This document shows, piece after piece, positions 1 to 8,331 of a stretch of DNA of 64,000 nt. Below the pieces are notes generated by a model. That model had not been told where the DNA came from, did not search any database, and saw only the letters and a list, made by a program, of their open reading frames with translations. This DNA is from Bacteroidetes bacterium UBA4414. GTDB taxonomy: Bacteria > Bacteroidota > Bacteroidia > Chitinophagales > Chitinophagaceae. Made by a program: the position numbers and the translations under genes. Within the stretch, counting starts at the first letter, position 1; each line of letters opens with the position of its first letter. The DNA is taken from assembly GCA_002389765.1 (NCBI GenBank), contig DGQM01000011.1, positions 11,472 through 75,471 of the forward strand, read 5' to 3'.

Positions 1-2
1 AG

Positions 3-797
3 CCTATAGATAGTGTAATAGCCAGCAGCAACGGCAATTTCGCATTCAGCTACCCCCTCAATACCAGTGCCGATTTGCTGATACGCGCCTCTTTCCAATC
101 GTTTTCCGGCTTCTATAGCAAGTATGCACCTACGTACTACAACAATGTATGCTACTGGGCATCGGCTACTACACTGCCCAACAATACATCATCTGCACCC
201 AGCATCACAATGAAGTCTGCAATCAACCCCGGTGGTGGTGGCAGTGCCAGTGGTTTTGTGGTGGTAGGCGCCGGCAAAGCAACTGCTGTGGGAGACCGCG
301 TACCCAACAGGCTCATCTTATTGTCTGATACCAGCGATAATATCATAGGCTTTACCCTCAGCGCCAACGATGGCACGTTTGGCTTTTATGGCATACCCTT
401 TGGCAAATACAAAATATATGGCGATGTGCTGAGCAAAACCAGCCAGCCGCTCTACTTCACACTATCTGCAAGCAATCCCAATGCTGCTTTCATAACGTTT
501 GAAGACAAGTCGCGCACCTTCGACCCGAAAATGCCACCTCTGGCACTAGCCAATGCTTACATACAAAGCATCAGCATTGCGCCCAATCCGGCAAAAGACA
601 AGTTGACCATCAACAGTGTGGCTACAGACTGTAGTGCTGCCATCTACGACATAGCGGGTCGTGTGGCGATGAGTAATATACAATTACGTTCAGGCTTTAT
701 CAACGAGGTCAATATCAGCATACTGCCGCAAGGCAACTATATACTGCAGGTAACAACGCCTACCGGCCGCGAACCTTATAAGTTTGTAAAAGAATAA
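3..797 (+). CDS. T9SS-sorted secreted protein, 3' part (5' end outside window)
   Basis: The frame is open to the left edge of the window, so this is the C-terminal 264 residues of a longer protein. It aligns by eye with the next gene (999-2300): both carry a beta-sandwich segment with 'AVGD..PNR.ILL.D' followed by 'YGIPFGKYKIYGD' or 'SLPYGNYKIFGD', the pattern of carboxypeptidase regulatory-like or SpaA-type domains in surface proteins. The last ~75 residues (IAPNPAKDKLTI ... GNYILQV ... KFVKE) form a type A T9SS sorting domain, so the protein should be exported through the outer membrane and anchored or released. The two genes look like a tandem duplication. Specific function unknown. Confidence 0.85.
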   Translation, partial: PIDSVIASSNGNFAFSYPLNTSADLLIRASFQSFSGFYSKYAPTYYNNVCYWASATTLPNNTSSAPSITMKSAINPGGGGSASGFVVVGAGKATAVGDRVPNRLILLSDTSDNIIGFTLSANDGTFGFYGIPFGKYKIYGDVLSKTSQPLYFTLSASNPNAAFITFEDKSRTFDPKMPPLALANAYIQSISIAPNPAKDKLTINSVATDCSAAIYDIAGRVAMSNIQLRSGFINEVNISILPQGNYILQVTTPTGREPYKFVKE

Positions 798-826
798 TAA
801 CCTCACATACCCCCCCCAATTATTAA

Positions 827-858
827 CCCCCGGACAATATATCCGGGGGTATTTTTTT
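827..858 (+). terminator. Intrinsic terminator of the first gene
   Basis: An 8-bp perfect stem (827-834 with 842-849, CCCCCGGA/TCCGGGGG) is followed by a T-rich run. It lies 30 bp after the stop codon of the partial gene. Confidence 0.85.
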
Positions 859-998
859 AACTATACGGGTATTAAAGCTATAAAAGCGTTTTTTTAGAAA
901 AAATATTACAATTGACACTAACAAAACAAATACAGCCTGCGTCATGTTTATAGAAGGCCTTAAACATTTAACCTTTAAAATTTAAAACCACAATTTAT

Positions 999-2300
999 AT
1001 GAGAAAGAACCTACTTTTTATCATGGCAATGATGCTCTCTGTAGTATCGTATGCCCAGTACACATTCAGCGGTACGGTGCTTACATCGGGCGGTGCACCG
1101 GTTGTTGGGCAAACAGTATATGTTGTTACCGATAGCTCTATAGCATGGATACCGGCAACACATGGACCGTTCTTCTGGCGTTCAGCAGTTACAAACGCTT
1201 CGGGCGTTTACTCAGTTACACTCCCTTCTACTACCAATGCAGGCCACCCTATCTGGGCATATACTGCCAATTGCAGTACAGGTACACCAGCTACTTTATC
1301 AAACTATCATACATATGCAGGTGTAAACATTACTTCAAACTTCACAAAATGTGTTCCGCCACCACCACCGGCACCAGATACTATGACTGGTATTGTAACA
1401 CTGGGTACAGGTTCTACACCGGCTGTAGGCGCAAAAGTATATCTTATTAAAAAACACCCGGATTCTGTAATGATAGGCAGCTCATGGTTCTTTACATGGA
1501 CATTGTCTGCAATAGACAGCAATACTACCGGCAGTACAGGCCAGTACCACTTTACAGTTCCAAAACCACGTTACGATTCTTTGCTGGTAAAAGCATTCCT
1601 GCCGGTAGGCCACGCTAGCTACAGCAGCTACCTGCCTACATACCACAGCTCTTCGCTGTTGTGGAGTGGTGCAACTGCTATCCCTACATCTACTTCATCT
1701 TCTATTACAGCTAATATAGCTTTGATAGGTGGTACAAACCCTGGCGGTGCCGGCTTTGTAGGTGGTAGTGTATTGCTGGGTGCAAACAAAACAACTGCTG
1801 TTGGCGATCCGCTGCCTAACCGTCAAATCATACTGACTGATGCGGCTAACAATGCAATTGCATATACGTATTCAGACAATACGGGCAAATTCAGCTTCCC
1901 TAGCCTGCCATACGGCAACTACAAAATTTTTGGTGATGTAATGGGCAAAACAAGCACGCCGCTTAGCATATCATTGAGTGTAAGCTCTCCGTCTATGACA
2001 GCTATCGTGTTTGAAGAAAAAGCACTGACTTTCAATGCAAAAACTACAACAAGCGTATCAAGTGTTGCCGGTCAGCAACACGGCATCTATCCAAACCCTG
2101 CAAAAGATGTAGTTACTATCACAGGTCTTACATCTGATGCTACTGTAACTATCTACGATATGACAGGCCGCGCACTGGTACAACAAGCTGTAAACGCAAG
2201 CAACAACAATGTAAACATTGCTACACTGGCTACCGGCAACTATGTACTGAAGCTGGCTGCTGAACAAGCTACTACCACTATCAAACTGACAAAAGAATAA
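999..2300 (+). CDS. T9SS-sorted protein with three carboxypeptidase-regulatory-like domains
   Basis: 433 residues. A signal peptide (about 1-20, ending SYA-Q) is followed by beta-sandwich segments of the carboxypeptidase regulatory/SpaA type at roughly 21-115, 128-240 and 250-340. Two of them open with 'GTVLTSGGAPVVGQTVYVV' and 'GIVTLGTGSTPAVGAKVYLI'. The last ~75 residues (GIYPNPAKDVVTITG ... YDMTGRAL ... GNYVLKL ... KLTKE) are a type A T9SS sorting signal. A short proline stretch separates domains 1 and 2. Such proteins are usually outer-surface adhesins or matrix components. The preceding gene is a paralogue. A specific ligand cannot be read from the sequence. Confidence 0.88.
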   Translation: MRKNLLFIMAMMLSVVSYAQYTFSGTVLTSGGAPVVGQTVYVVTDSSIAWIPATHGPFFWRSAVTNASGVYSVTLPSTTNAGHPIWAYTANCSTGTPATLSNYHTYAGVNITSNFTKCVPPPPPAPDTMTGIVTLGTGSTPAVGAKVYLIKKHPDSVMIGSSWFFTWTLSAIDSNTTGSTGQYHFTVPKPRYDSLLVKAFLPVGHASYSSYLPTYHSSSLLWSGATAIPTSTSSSITANIALIGGTNPGGAGFVGGSVLLGANKTTAVGDPLPNRQIILTDAANNAIAYTYSDNTGKFSFPSLPYGNYKIFGDVMGKTSTPLSISLSVSSPSMTAIVFEEKALTFNAKTTTSVSSVAGQQHGIYPNPAKDVVTITGLTSDATVTIYDMTGRALVQQAVNASNNNVNIATLATGNYVLKLAAEQATTTIKLTKE

Positions 2301-2340
2301 TTCAAGAAGCGGTTTAGTTTTCATAGTTAACACTGAAGAA

Positions 2341-2370
2341 ACCCCTCGCTATTGCGAGGGGTTTTGTTTT
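2341..2370 (+). terminator. Intrinsic terminator
   Basis: A 9-bp stem (2341-2349 with 2354-2362, ACCCCTCGC/GCGAGGGGT) with a 4-nt loop and a T-rich tail, 40 bp after the stop of the preceding gene. Confidence 0.85.
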
Positions 2371-2448
2371 AGGCAAAATTTTAACATCCGTATTCCAACA
2401 CTGTTCGTTAATTTCATAGTCTTACAATAAAATAGACTTTCAACTATT

Positions 2449-2877
2449 ATGATAAAGAAACTCTTGCTGGCAATACCGCTGATGATGGCAGTACAAACCT
2501 ATGCGGGCGATAAACAAACAGCAGGCATCCAGTTTCAGGAACTAAGCCTGAAGGATGCTATGGCTAAAGCTAAAAAAGAGCACAAGCTGATATTTATAGA
2601 TGTGTACACTACATGGTGTGGGCCGTGCAAGCTGTTGAAGAAAAACACATTTCCCGACAAGGCACTGGGCAGCTATTACAACAAAAACTTCATTAACATA
2701 GCAGCTGATGCAGAACAGGGCGAATGGGTGAAATTTGCTGAAGACCGTGGTGTACAAGGCTACCCGTGCATGATGATACTGGATACGGACGGTAAAGAGA
2801 TTGGCCGCACGATGGGCTATATGCCCGCAGAACCACTGCTGAAATTTGGTGCAGACACCAAGGCTAAAGCCAAATAA
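2449..2877 (+). CDS. Secreted thioredoxin-fold protein
   Basis: 142 residues with a signal peptide (about 1-20). A thioredoxin fold follows, with the active site W56-C57-G-P-C60-K and the cis-proline of the fold at P106 in 'GYPC'. It should act in the periplasm as a thiol-disulfide reductase or oxidase, in the manner of thioredoxin-like/DUF255-related proteins. An extra cysteine (C107) directly after the cis-proline is unusual, because most thioredoxins have Thr or a hydrophobic residue near there. It stands alone with its own terminator; the link with the surrounding T9SS cargo is only positional. Confidence 0.9.
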   Translation: MIKKLLLAIPLMMAVQTYAGDKQTAGIQFQELSLKDAMAKAKKEHKLIFIDVYTTWCGPCKLLKKNTFPDKALGSYYNKNFINIAADAEQGEWVKFAEDRGVQGYPCMMILDTDGKEIGRTMGYMPAEPLLKFGADTKAKAK

Positions 2878-2907
2878 AGACTTTACTATTTTGAGATGTT
2901 TTAATAA

Positions 2908-2934
2908 AAGCCCTGCAACAAGTGGGGCTTTTGT
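2908..2934 (+). terminator. Terminator between the thioredoxin gene and the first ELWxxDGT gene
   Basis: The stem AAGCCCT (2908-2914) pairs with GGGGCTT (2924-2930) and is followed by TTG and T residues. It abuts the -7 box of the next gene. Confidence 0.6.
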
Positions 2935-2942
2935 TATATTTG
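2935..2942 (+). promoter_or_regulatory. -7 promoter box of the first ELWxxDGT gene
   Basis: TATATTTG matches the Bacteroidetes -7 consensus TAnnTTTG exactly and lies 20 bp before the GTG start at 2963. No convincing -33 element was seen. Confidence 0.55.
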
Positions 2943-2962
2943 AACGGTTAAATTATTTACTT

Positions 2963-4591
2963 GTGAAGAAACCTATACTATCTGCGCTACTCGTATGTAT
3001 ACTTAGTTCTGCATTTGCTCAGTTTTCATTCATCAACTTCGATATAAATCCATCAGGGAACTCCTATCCTCACGATTTGATAGACTATAACGGTAAGCTA
3101 TATTTTGGAGCAACAACAGATAGCACAGGCGATGAACTTTGGGTGAGTGATGGCACAACTGCGGGTACTATGCTGGTAGCAGATATTGATACCGGCGCAT
3201 CATCTTCAAGACCACACCGTTTTATAGAACTAAACGGCAAGCTACTTTTCTTTGCCAATACGTTTTCTTTATACAGTACCGATGGCACAACTGCCGGAAC
3301 TGTATTACTTGCTAAAACATTGGGGAACATCTACATAGCCCATAACCCGAATATAGCAAGGCTTGGGAATAAGATATATTTTGCCGCAGGTATACATGCT
3401 AATGAATTATGGGTAACGGATGGTACAGTAAACGGCACGTACAAGATTACCACATTCTCGATAGCTAATACATACGAAAACATCAGTTCCATCATAGTAT
3501 GCTATGGCAAGATATATATTAATGCAGTCATGCCTAATCGCGATAAGGGACTATGGATATCTGATGGCACTGCAAGTGGCACAACGTTGCTTAAAGACAT
3601 GAACGGCGATAATATCATCGATCCGGGCATGTTTACGGAATATAAAAACAAGGTTTACTTTGTGGCATATTCCTTAGCTGGAGGTTACGAACTATGGGTA
3701 ACAGACAGCAATGCGACAAACACAAAACAAGTAACACATATATCAGGCAAAACACTAGGCTTGCTTCAGACATACCGCCCTGCGAGGATATATAAAAATG
3801 AAATGTACTTCAATGGATGGTGTGGTATGTGCTTAGTCCCAAACACGCCCAACCCTCCGGGCTTATACAAATCAGACGGCACAGAAGCAGGCACGGTAGT
3901 GGTACATCAGGTATATAACAATTATATAGACAAGAAAAACCTGATTACAAGCGATGTTGAGTATAATAACAAACTCTATTTCACTGTACAAAACGCCGAC
4001 AGCTCGGGAACATGGTATACAGACGGCACAGAAGACGGCACAAAAGAGATAACTACAAAACTGGGACCTATGTGCCTCCCGCACAGATTGTCAACGCACA
4101 ACAACAAGCTATTCTTTTCCGCGTATGCAGCGCCTTGGGAATATGAACTATTTTGCTCAGATGGTACAGCTGAAGGTACAAAAGTATTACAGCCACTTGG
4201 TGCGATGAAAAACGGGCTACAAGATGCTAGCCTCTTTTATGGAATTGTTAAATCAAACGGCTTATTGTTTTTTATGGCAGAATACACAAGTTCGGGCTAT
4301 GAACTATGGGCATTGCGAGACAGTACACTTGCTATCAGCAATAGTACTACACAACCAAACAACATCACCCTCTACCCAAACCCCGCGCACAACAATTTTA
4401 CAATAAAAACAACAACAGCATTTAAGGTAGGCAGTATTACACTAACAGACGTTACAGGACGTATTGTTAAATCTCAAAAACTAAGTTCTAATCCCGAAAC
4501 CATATCTGTAGATGGCATAGCACCGGGCATGTATTTGGCAGATGTGCGGCTGGATGATAAACGAACAACACAAAAGCTAGTGATAGAATAA
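2963..4591 (+). CDS. ELWxxDGT-repeat T9SS protein 1
   Basis: 542 residues from a GTG start at 2963. I chose it because the signal peptide (KKPILSALLVCILSSAFAQ) begins there and a -7 box lies just upstream; an in-frame ATG at 2846 would sit inside the thioredoxin gene. Eight repeats of about 50 residues follow, each centred on 'ELWVSDGTTAGTxLL'. Two are degenerate (ELWVTDSNATNT; TWYTDGTEDGT). Repeats of this kind probably form blades of a beta-propeller. The last ~73 residues (LYPNPAHNNFTIK ... PGMYLADV ... KLVIE) are a type A T9SS sorting domain nearly identical to those of the following genes. Ligand unknown. First of eight tandem paralogues. Confidence 0.88.
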   Translation: MKKPILSALLVCILSSAFAQFSFINFDINPSGNSYPHDLIDYNGKLYFGATTDSTGDELWVSDGTTAGTMLVADIDTGASSSRPHRFIELNGKLLFFANTFSLYSTDGTTAGTVLLAKTLGNIYIAHNPNIARLGNKIYFAAGIHANELWVTDGTVNGTYKITTFSIANTYENISSIIVCYGKIYINAVMPNRDKGLWISDGTASGTTLLKDMNGDNIIDPGMFTEYKNKVYFVAYSLAGGYELWVTDSNATNTKQVTHISGKTLGLLQTYRPARIYKNEMYFNGWCGMCLVPNTPNPPGLYKSDGTEAGTVVVHQVYNNYIDKKNLITSDVEYNNKLYFTVQNADSSGTWYTDGTEDGTKEITTKLGPMCLPHRLSTHNNKLFFSAYAAPWEYELFCSDGTAEGTKVLQPLGAMKNGLQDASLFYGIVKSNGLLFFMAEYTSSGYELWALRDSTLAISNSTTQPNNITLYPNPAHNNFTIKTTTAFKVGSITLTDVTGRIVKSQKLSSNPETISVDGIAPGMYLADVRLDDKRTTQKLVIE

Positions 4592-4599
4592 TACTTATA

Positions 4600-4630
4600 C
4601 AGCCCCGCAAATTGCGGGGCTGTGATTTTA
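4600..4630 (+). terminator. Intrinsic terminator
   Basis: A 9-bp stem (4600-4608 with 4614-4622, CAGCCCCGC/GCGGGGCTG), then a T-rich tail. The AGCCCCGC stem recurs after several genes of the cluster. Confidence 0.85.
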
Positions 4631-4659
4631 CATAGTATTGTAAAACAATAACAGACGCA

Positions 4660-4689
4660 TTGACATAGCAACGTAGTTGGCTACATTTG
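4660..4689 (+). promoter_or_regulatory. Promoter of ELWxxDGT gene 2
   Basis: TTG (4660-4662), a 19-bp spacer and TACATTTG (4682-4689) fit the Bacteroidetes TTTG-N19-TAnnTTTG promoter. The ATG follows 19 bp downstream. Confidence 0.65.
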
Positions 4690-4708
4690 TACTACTAACA
4701 TTGAGAAT

Positions 4709-6373
4709 ATGAAGTACCTATACCTTTCTCTGCTTTGCTTTATTTGTACACCTGCATTTGCACAGGTCGTTTTCAACAATTACGATATCAGCACAGGTGC
4801 AGACTCCAGCACACCTGTACAATTTGTCAACTGCAACAACAACATGTATTTCTTCGCCAATACGCCAGCATACGGCACCGAACTGTGGATGATTGATAAA
4901 AATGGCAATACACAAATGCTGGCAGACATCAACCCCGGCGCCAGCAGCAGCGATCCTCTAATAATTGGCGAGGTAAATGGGAAACTCATTTTCATTGCAA
5001 CAGATACGGCTCACGGAACAGAATTATGGATAACCGACGGCACCACCTCTGGCACCAAACTACTAATAGACATCTACCCGGGAAATAAGTCAGGAGCTAG
5101 ATCGAGCATGAAAAATATTTTTGATAACAAGATTCAAAATTCGGTGAATGGGAAATTATATTTTGTTGGCCAAACCGCTGCCAATGGCAGCGAGCTATGG
5201 GCAACTGATGGTACAAATACAGGCACCTACCTTGTTGCAGATATACAGCCCGGTCCCGGCAGTTCATTCCCTTCTGATATAAACACGGTTAACGGTAAAG
5301 TGTTTTTCTGGGCAAATGATGGCATCCATGAATACGAGCCTTGGATATCAGACGGCACGCAAGCAGGTACAAGTTTACTAAAAGATATCAACCCTACATC
5401 AGGTAGTAATTTTGTTCGTTTCAGCACTACCGCTAATGGTCTATGCTATTTCTGGGCACGAGCCGACCACACACAAACAGGCATCGGCCCATGGGTAACG
5501 GATGGTACAACTGCAGGTACCATACCACTGAAAAACAGCAAGAATGGTAGCGGCTCTTTTATTAGCAATTTCGTTGCGTACAAAAACAAAGTATATTACT
5601 ACAACCATAGCGACACCGGCATTGCAGCCCAACTATGGGTAACAGACGGCACATACAACGGCACACATGTATTCAGCAATGCTGCGCCTAACACCTATCA
5701 TCACTGTAGCAGAAATTTTCTGGTATTTAAAGACAAATTATATTTTACCGGCGGCCTTTACAAAAAAGACACTTTCAGCAGCTGCGAACTATGGGTAACA
5801 GACGGCACAGATGCAGGTACCGGACTGGTTAAAGATTTGAATGGAAATGATAACAGCACCCCTGTTTGCCTTACTCAACTTGGCAATTATCTATACTTCA
5901 TTGCAGAAGATTCGGGCTACGTAAACCTGTATCGCACAGACGGCACTACCTCCGGCACGCAAATGCTTGCACCTTACAACGCGACCAATAAAAATGCTTT
6001 TGACTGGGGTTATATCTTATCGCTACACACTTACAACAATAAGATATGGACGAGTGCAGCCTTTACCAATACAGGCGTTGAGCTGTGGAGTGTAGAAGAC
6101 GTATTTCCGCAGCATATTCAAGCAAATACAAACAACACTGCGGATGTACGCATCTACCCAAACCCTGCCCACAACAGCGTTACCATAAAAGTAACAACGG
6201 CATATACTACTGGCAGTGTTACACTTACGGATGCTACAGGACGCGTAGTTAAATCTCAAAAACTAAGTTCTAATCTCGAAACTATATCCATATATGGTAT
6301 TGCCCCGGGCATGTATATGGCAGATGTGTGGTTGGATGACAGACGAAACACACAAACGCTGATAATTCAATAA
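4709..6373 (+). CDS. ELWxxDGT-repeat T9SS protein 2
   Basis: 554 residues. Signal peptide MKYLYLSLLCFICTPAFAQ. Eight repeats around 'ELWxTDGTxxGT'; the first is degenerate (ELWMIDKNGNT), the fourth and fifth have EPW and GPW, and the eighth is the shortened 'LYRTDGTTSGTQMLAP' type that closes most paralogues. The T9SS sorting domain occupies the last ~73 residues (IYPNPAHNSVTIK ... PGMYMADVWLDD). It has its own promoter and terminator, so it is probably expressed independently of its neighbours. Predicted secreted propeller; ligand unknown. Confidence 0.88.
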   Translation: MKYLYLSLLCFICTPAFAQVVFNNYDISTGADSSTPVQFVNCNNNMYFFANTPAYGTELWMIDKNGNTQMLADINPGASSSDPLIIGEVNGKLIFIATDTAHGTELWITDGTTSGTKLLIDIYPGNKSGARSSMKNIFDNKIQNSVNGKLYFVGQTAANGSELWATDGTNTGTYLVADIQPGPGSSFPSDINTVNGKVFFWANDGIHEYEPWISDGTQAGTSLLKDINPTSGSNFVRFSTTANGLCYFWARADHTQTGIGPWVTDGTTAGTIPLKNSKNGSGSFISNFVAYKNKVYYYNHSDTGIAAQLWVTDGTYNGTHVFSNAAPNTYHHCSRNFLVFKDKLYFTGGLYKKDTFSSCELWVTDGTDAGTGLVKDLNGNDNSTPVCLTQLGNYLYFIAEDSGYVNLYRTDGTTSGTQMLAPYNATNKNAFDWGYILSLHTYNNKIWTSAAFTNTGVELWSVEDVFPQHIQANTNNTADVRIYPNPAHNSVTIKVTTAYTTGSVTLTDATGRVVKSQKLSSNLETISIYGIAPGMYMADVWLDDRRNTQTLIIQ

Positions 6374-6387
6374 AAAAACTCAAAAAA

Positions 6388-6412
6388 ACCTCGCTAATTG
6401 CGGGGCTTTTTT
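6388..6412 (+). terminator. Intrinsic terminator
   Basis: CCTCGC and GCGGGG pair with one G-T wobble around the loop TAATT, followed by six T residues. Sequence and context closely resemble the terminator at 9927-9953, consistent with duplication of the 3' ends. Confidence 0.75.
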
Positions 6413-6608
6413 ATAAGTAGATAAACCCAAAGACATTTTATCTCAAAACCCTTAAAACCCTTTATCCAAAGCACATTTATTTAAAAAGGCGTAAAAAACC
6501 AGTACCCGTAAGCCCAAAAACAGCCCTATTTTTCAATACCCATGTGGTTATGATTAATAATATTGTATATCTATTATCATTATTAACATTCAAAAATGCA
6601 GCATCAAT

Positions 6609-8255
6609 ATGAAAAAGATACTACACTGTTTGCTGATAAGTATATCGCTTACGGCAAAAGCGCAGTTGCCCGTCTTTAAAGAATACGATCTGTACACAGG
6701 TAATAACGGCTCCTTTCCAAGCAATTTTGATACAGTTGCCGGCAAGATGGCATTTACCGCGCAAGACGGCACCAATGGTTTTGAGCTATGGCTTAGCAAC
6801 GGCACTACTGCAGGTACTGCCATGCTCAAAGACATTAGTAGCGGTGCCACCAGCAGCTATCCTATGCGCTATGGCCACGCGTACCTTAATGGCAAACTCA
6901 TTTTTAGCGCAGTAGGTAATACCGATGGAGAGGAACTGTGGATAACAGACGGAACTGCCACAGGCACACAACAATTGATGGACATATACACCGGTGGGGG
7001 CAGTGGCATCACTACCACTACATTTATGACACGCGTAGGTAGCACAGTCTTTTTTCTTGCAACAACCAGCGCTACCGGCATAGAGCTATGGAAGACTGAT
7101 GGCACTACTGCCGGAACTTCGCTGGTAAAAGACATCAAAACCGGTTCTATATCAGGCAATCCATCATTGCTTACCGCATGCAATGGCAAGCTTTTCTTTA
7201 TTGCCGATGACGGGACAAATGGCGTAGAATTGTGGGTGAGCGATGGTACTAATGCAGGCACGCAAATGATAAAAGATATCCGTGCAGGTGGCAGTTCGTA
7301 CCCCGATATGCTGACGGTAATGAACAACAAAGTTTACTTCGGGGCAAAAAACAGCACTGAAGGCAGAGAGCTATGGGTAAGTGATGGAACATCTGCCGGC
7401 ACTACCATGGTAAAAGATATATGGACCGGTGCAGGAGACGGATTTGTTAACAACCTCGTGGTAATGAACAACAAACTATACTTCAACGCTACAGATGGCA
7501 CAAATGGTGAAGAACTATGGGTAAGCGATGGTACCGCAGCAGGCACTGTGATGGTAAAAGATATATGGGCAGGCGCTACAGGTTCTTATCCTTTGCAACT
7601 GACAGCGCACAATAACAAACTATACTTTCGCGCATCAGATGGCACCAATGGCTACGAACCATGGGTAAGCGATGGAACAGCAGCCGGCACTACTATGCTA
7701 AAAGACATCAACACCGGCAGTGGGAACTCTGACCCAAACACCTTTGTGGCTTACAAAAAGTATATATACTTTATAGCAGTGCCACCTACAGGGCCATCAA
7801 AACTATATCAAAGCAATGGTACTGCAGCAGGCACAATAGAAGTAGCACCTGCTACCGTTACAGGATTAAGTCCGCTGCTGAACACAGGCAACTTCTTCAT
7901 GTACGACAGCACACTGTATTTCAGTGCTGCATACACAGCAGCATCGGGCGATGAGCTGTGGAGCCTTAAAGACACAACCACTTACGCTCCACCACCTAAC
8001 AGTGTATCTATATTCAGCAAGGCAGACATCGCATTCTACCCCAACCCTGCACACCACAATTTCACCATAAAAACAACTACAGTGTTTACAGTTGGACGTA
8101 TAATATTGACAGACATAGCTGGACGTGTAGTTAAATCTCAAAAACTAAGTTCTAATCTCGAAACCATATCTGTAGATGGCATTGCCCCGGGCATGTATAT
8201 GGCAGATGTGTGGCTGGATGATAAACGAACAGTGCAACAACTTATTGTGCAATAG
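6609..8255 (+). CDS. ELWxxDGT-repeat T9SS protein 3
   Basis: 548 residues. Signal peptide (MKKILHCLLISISLTAKA). Eight well-kept repeats, for example ELWVSDGTSAGTTMVKDI, with the closing repeat 'LYQSNGTAAGTIEVAP'. This is the most regular member of the family. C-terminal T9SS domain (FYPNPAHHNFTIK ... PGMYMADVWLDD). Its last ~190 bp are almost identical in DNA to the end of the next gene. No strong terminator follows; the next structure is a perfect 16-bp inverted repeat at 8285-8320. The 235-bp gap upstream holds no gene. Confidence 0.88.
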   Translation: MKKILHCLLISISLTAKAQLPVFKEYDLYTGNNGSFPSNFDTVAGKMAFTAQDGTNGFELWLSNGTTAGTAMLKDISSGATSSYPMRYGHAYLNGKLIFSAVGNTDGEELWITDGTATGTQQLMDIYTGGGSGITTTTFMTRVGSTVFFLATTSATGIELWKTDGTTAGTSLVKDIKTGSISGNPSLLTACNGKLFFIADDGTNGVELWVSDGTNAGTQMIKDIRAGGSSYPDMLTVMNNKVYFGAKNSTEGRELWVSDGTSAGTTMVKDIWTGAGDGFVNNLVVMNNKLYFNATDGTNGEELWVSDGTAAGTVMVKDIWAGATGSYPLQLTAHNNKLYFRASDGTNGYEPWVSDGTAAGTTMLKDINTGSGNSDPNTFVAYKKYIYFIAVPPTGPSKLYQSNGTAAGTIEVAPATVTGLSPLLNTGNFFMYDSTLYFSAAYTAASGDELWSLKDTTTYAPPPNSVSIFSKADIAFYPNPAHHNFTIKTTTVFTVGRIILTDIAGRVVKSQKLSSNLETISVDGIAPGMYMADVWLDDKRTVQQLIVQ

Positions 8256-8284
8256 GCACTACAATAATTAGCACAAGGCAGCGT

Positions 8285-8320
8285 TATGTGTTTTGTCTGT
8301 CATTACAGACAAAACACATA
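8285..8320. repeat. Perfect 16-bp inverted repeat before ELWxxDGT gene 4
   Basis: TATGTGTTTTGTCTGT (8285-8300), the 4-nt loop CATT and the exact reverse complement (8305-8320). It lies 11 bp before the ATG at 8332. There is no T run after it, so it is not a standard intrinsic terminator. It could be a leader hairpin or a protein-binding palindrome. Confidence 0.8.
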
Positions 8321-8331
8321 AAACTGTCCAT

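Noticed and set aside
2846..2962. N-terminal extension of ELWxxDGT protein 1 from the ATG at 2846
   Set aside because: It overlaps the thioredoxin gene, crosses its terminator and the -7 box, and buries the signal peptide. The GTG at 2963 is preferred.
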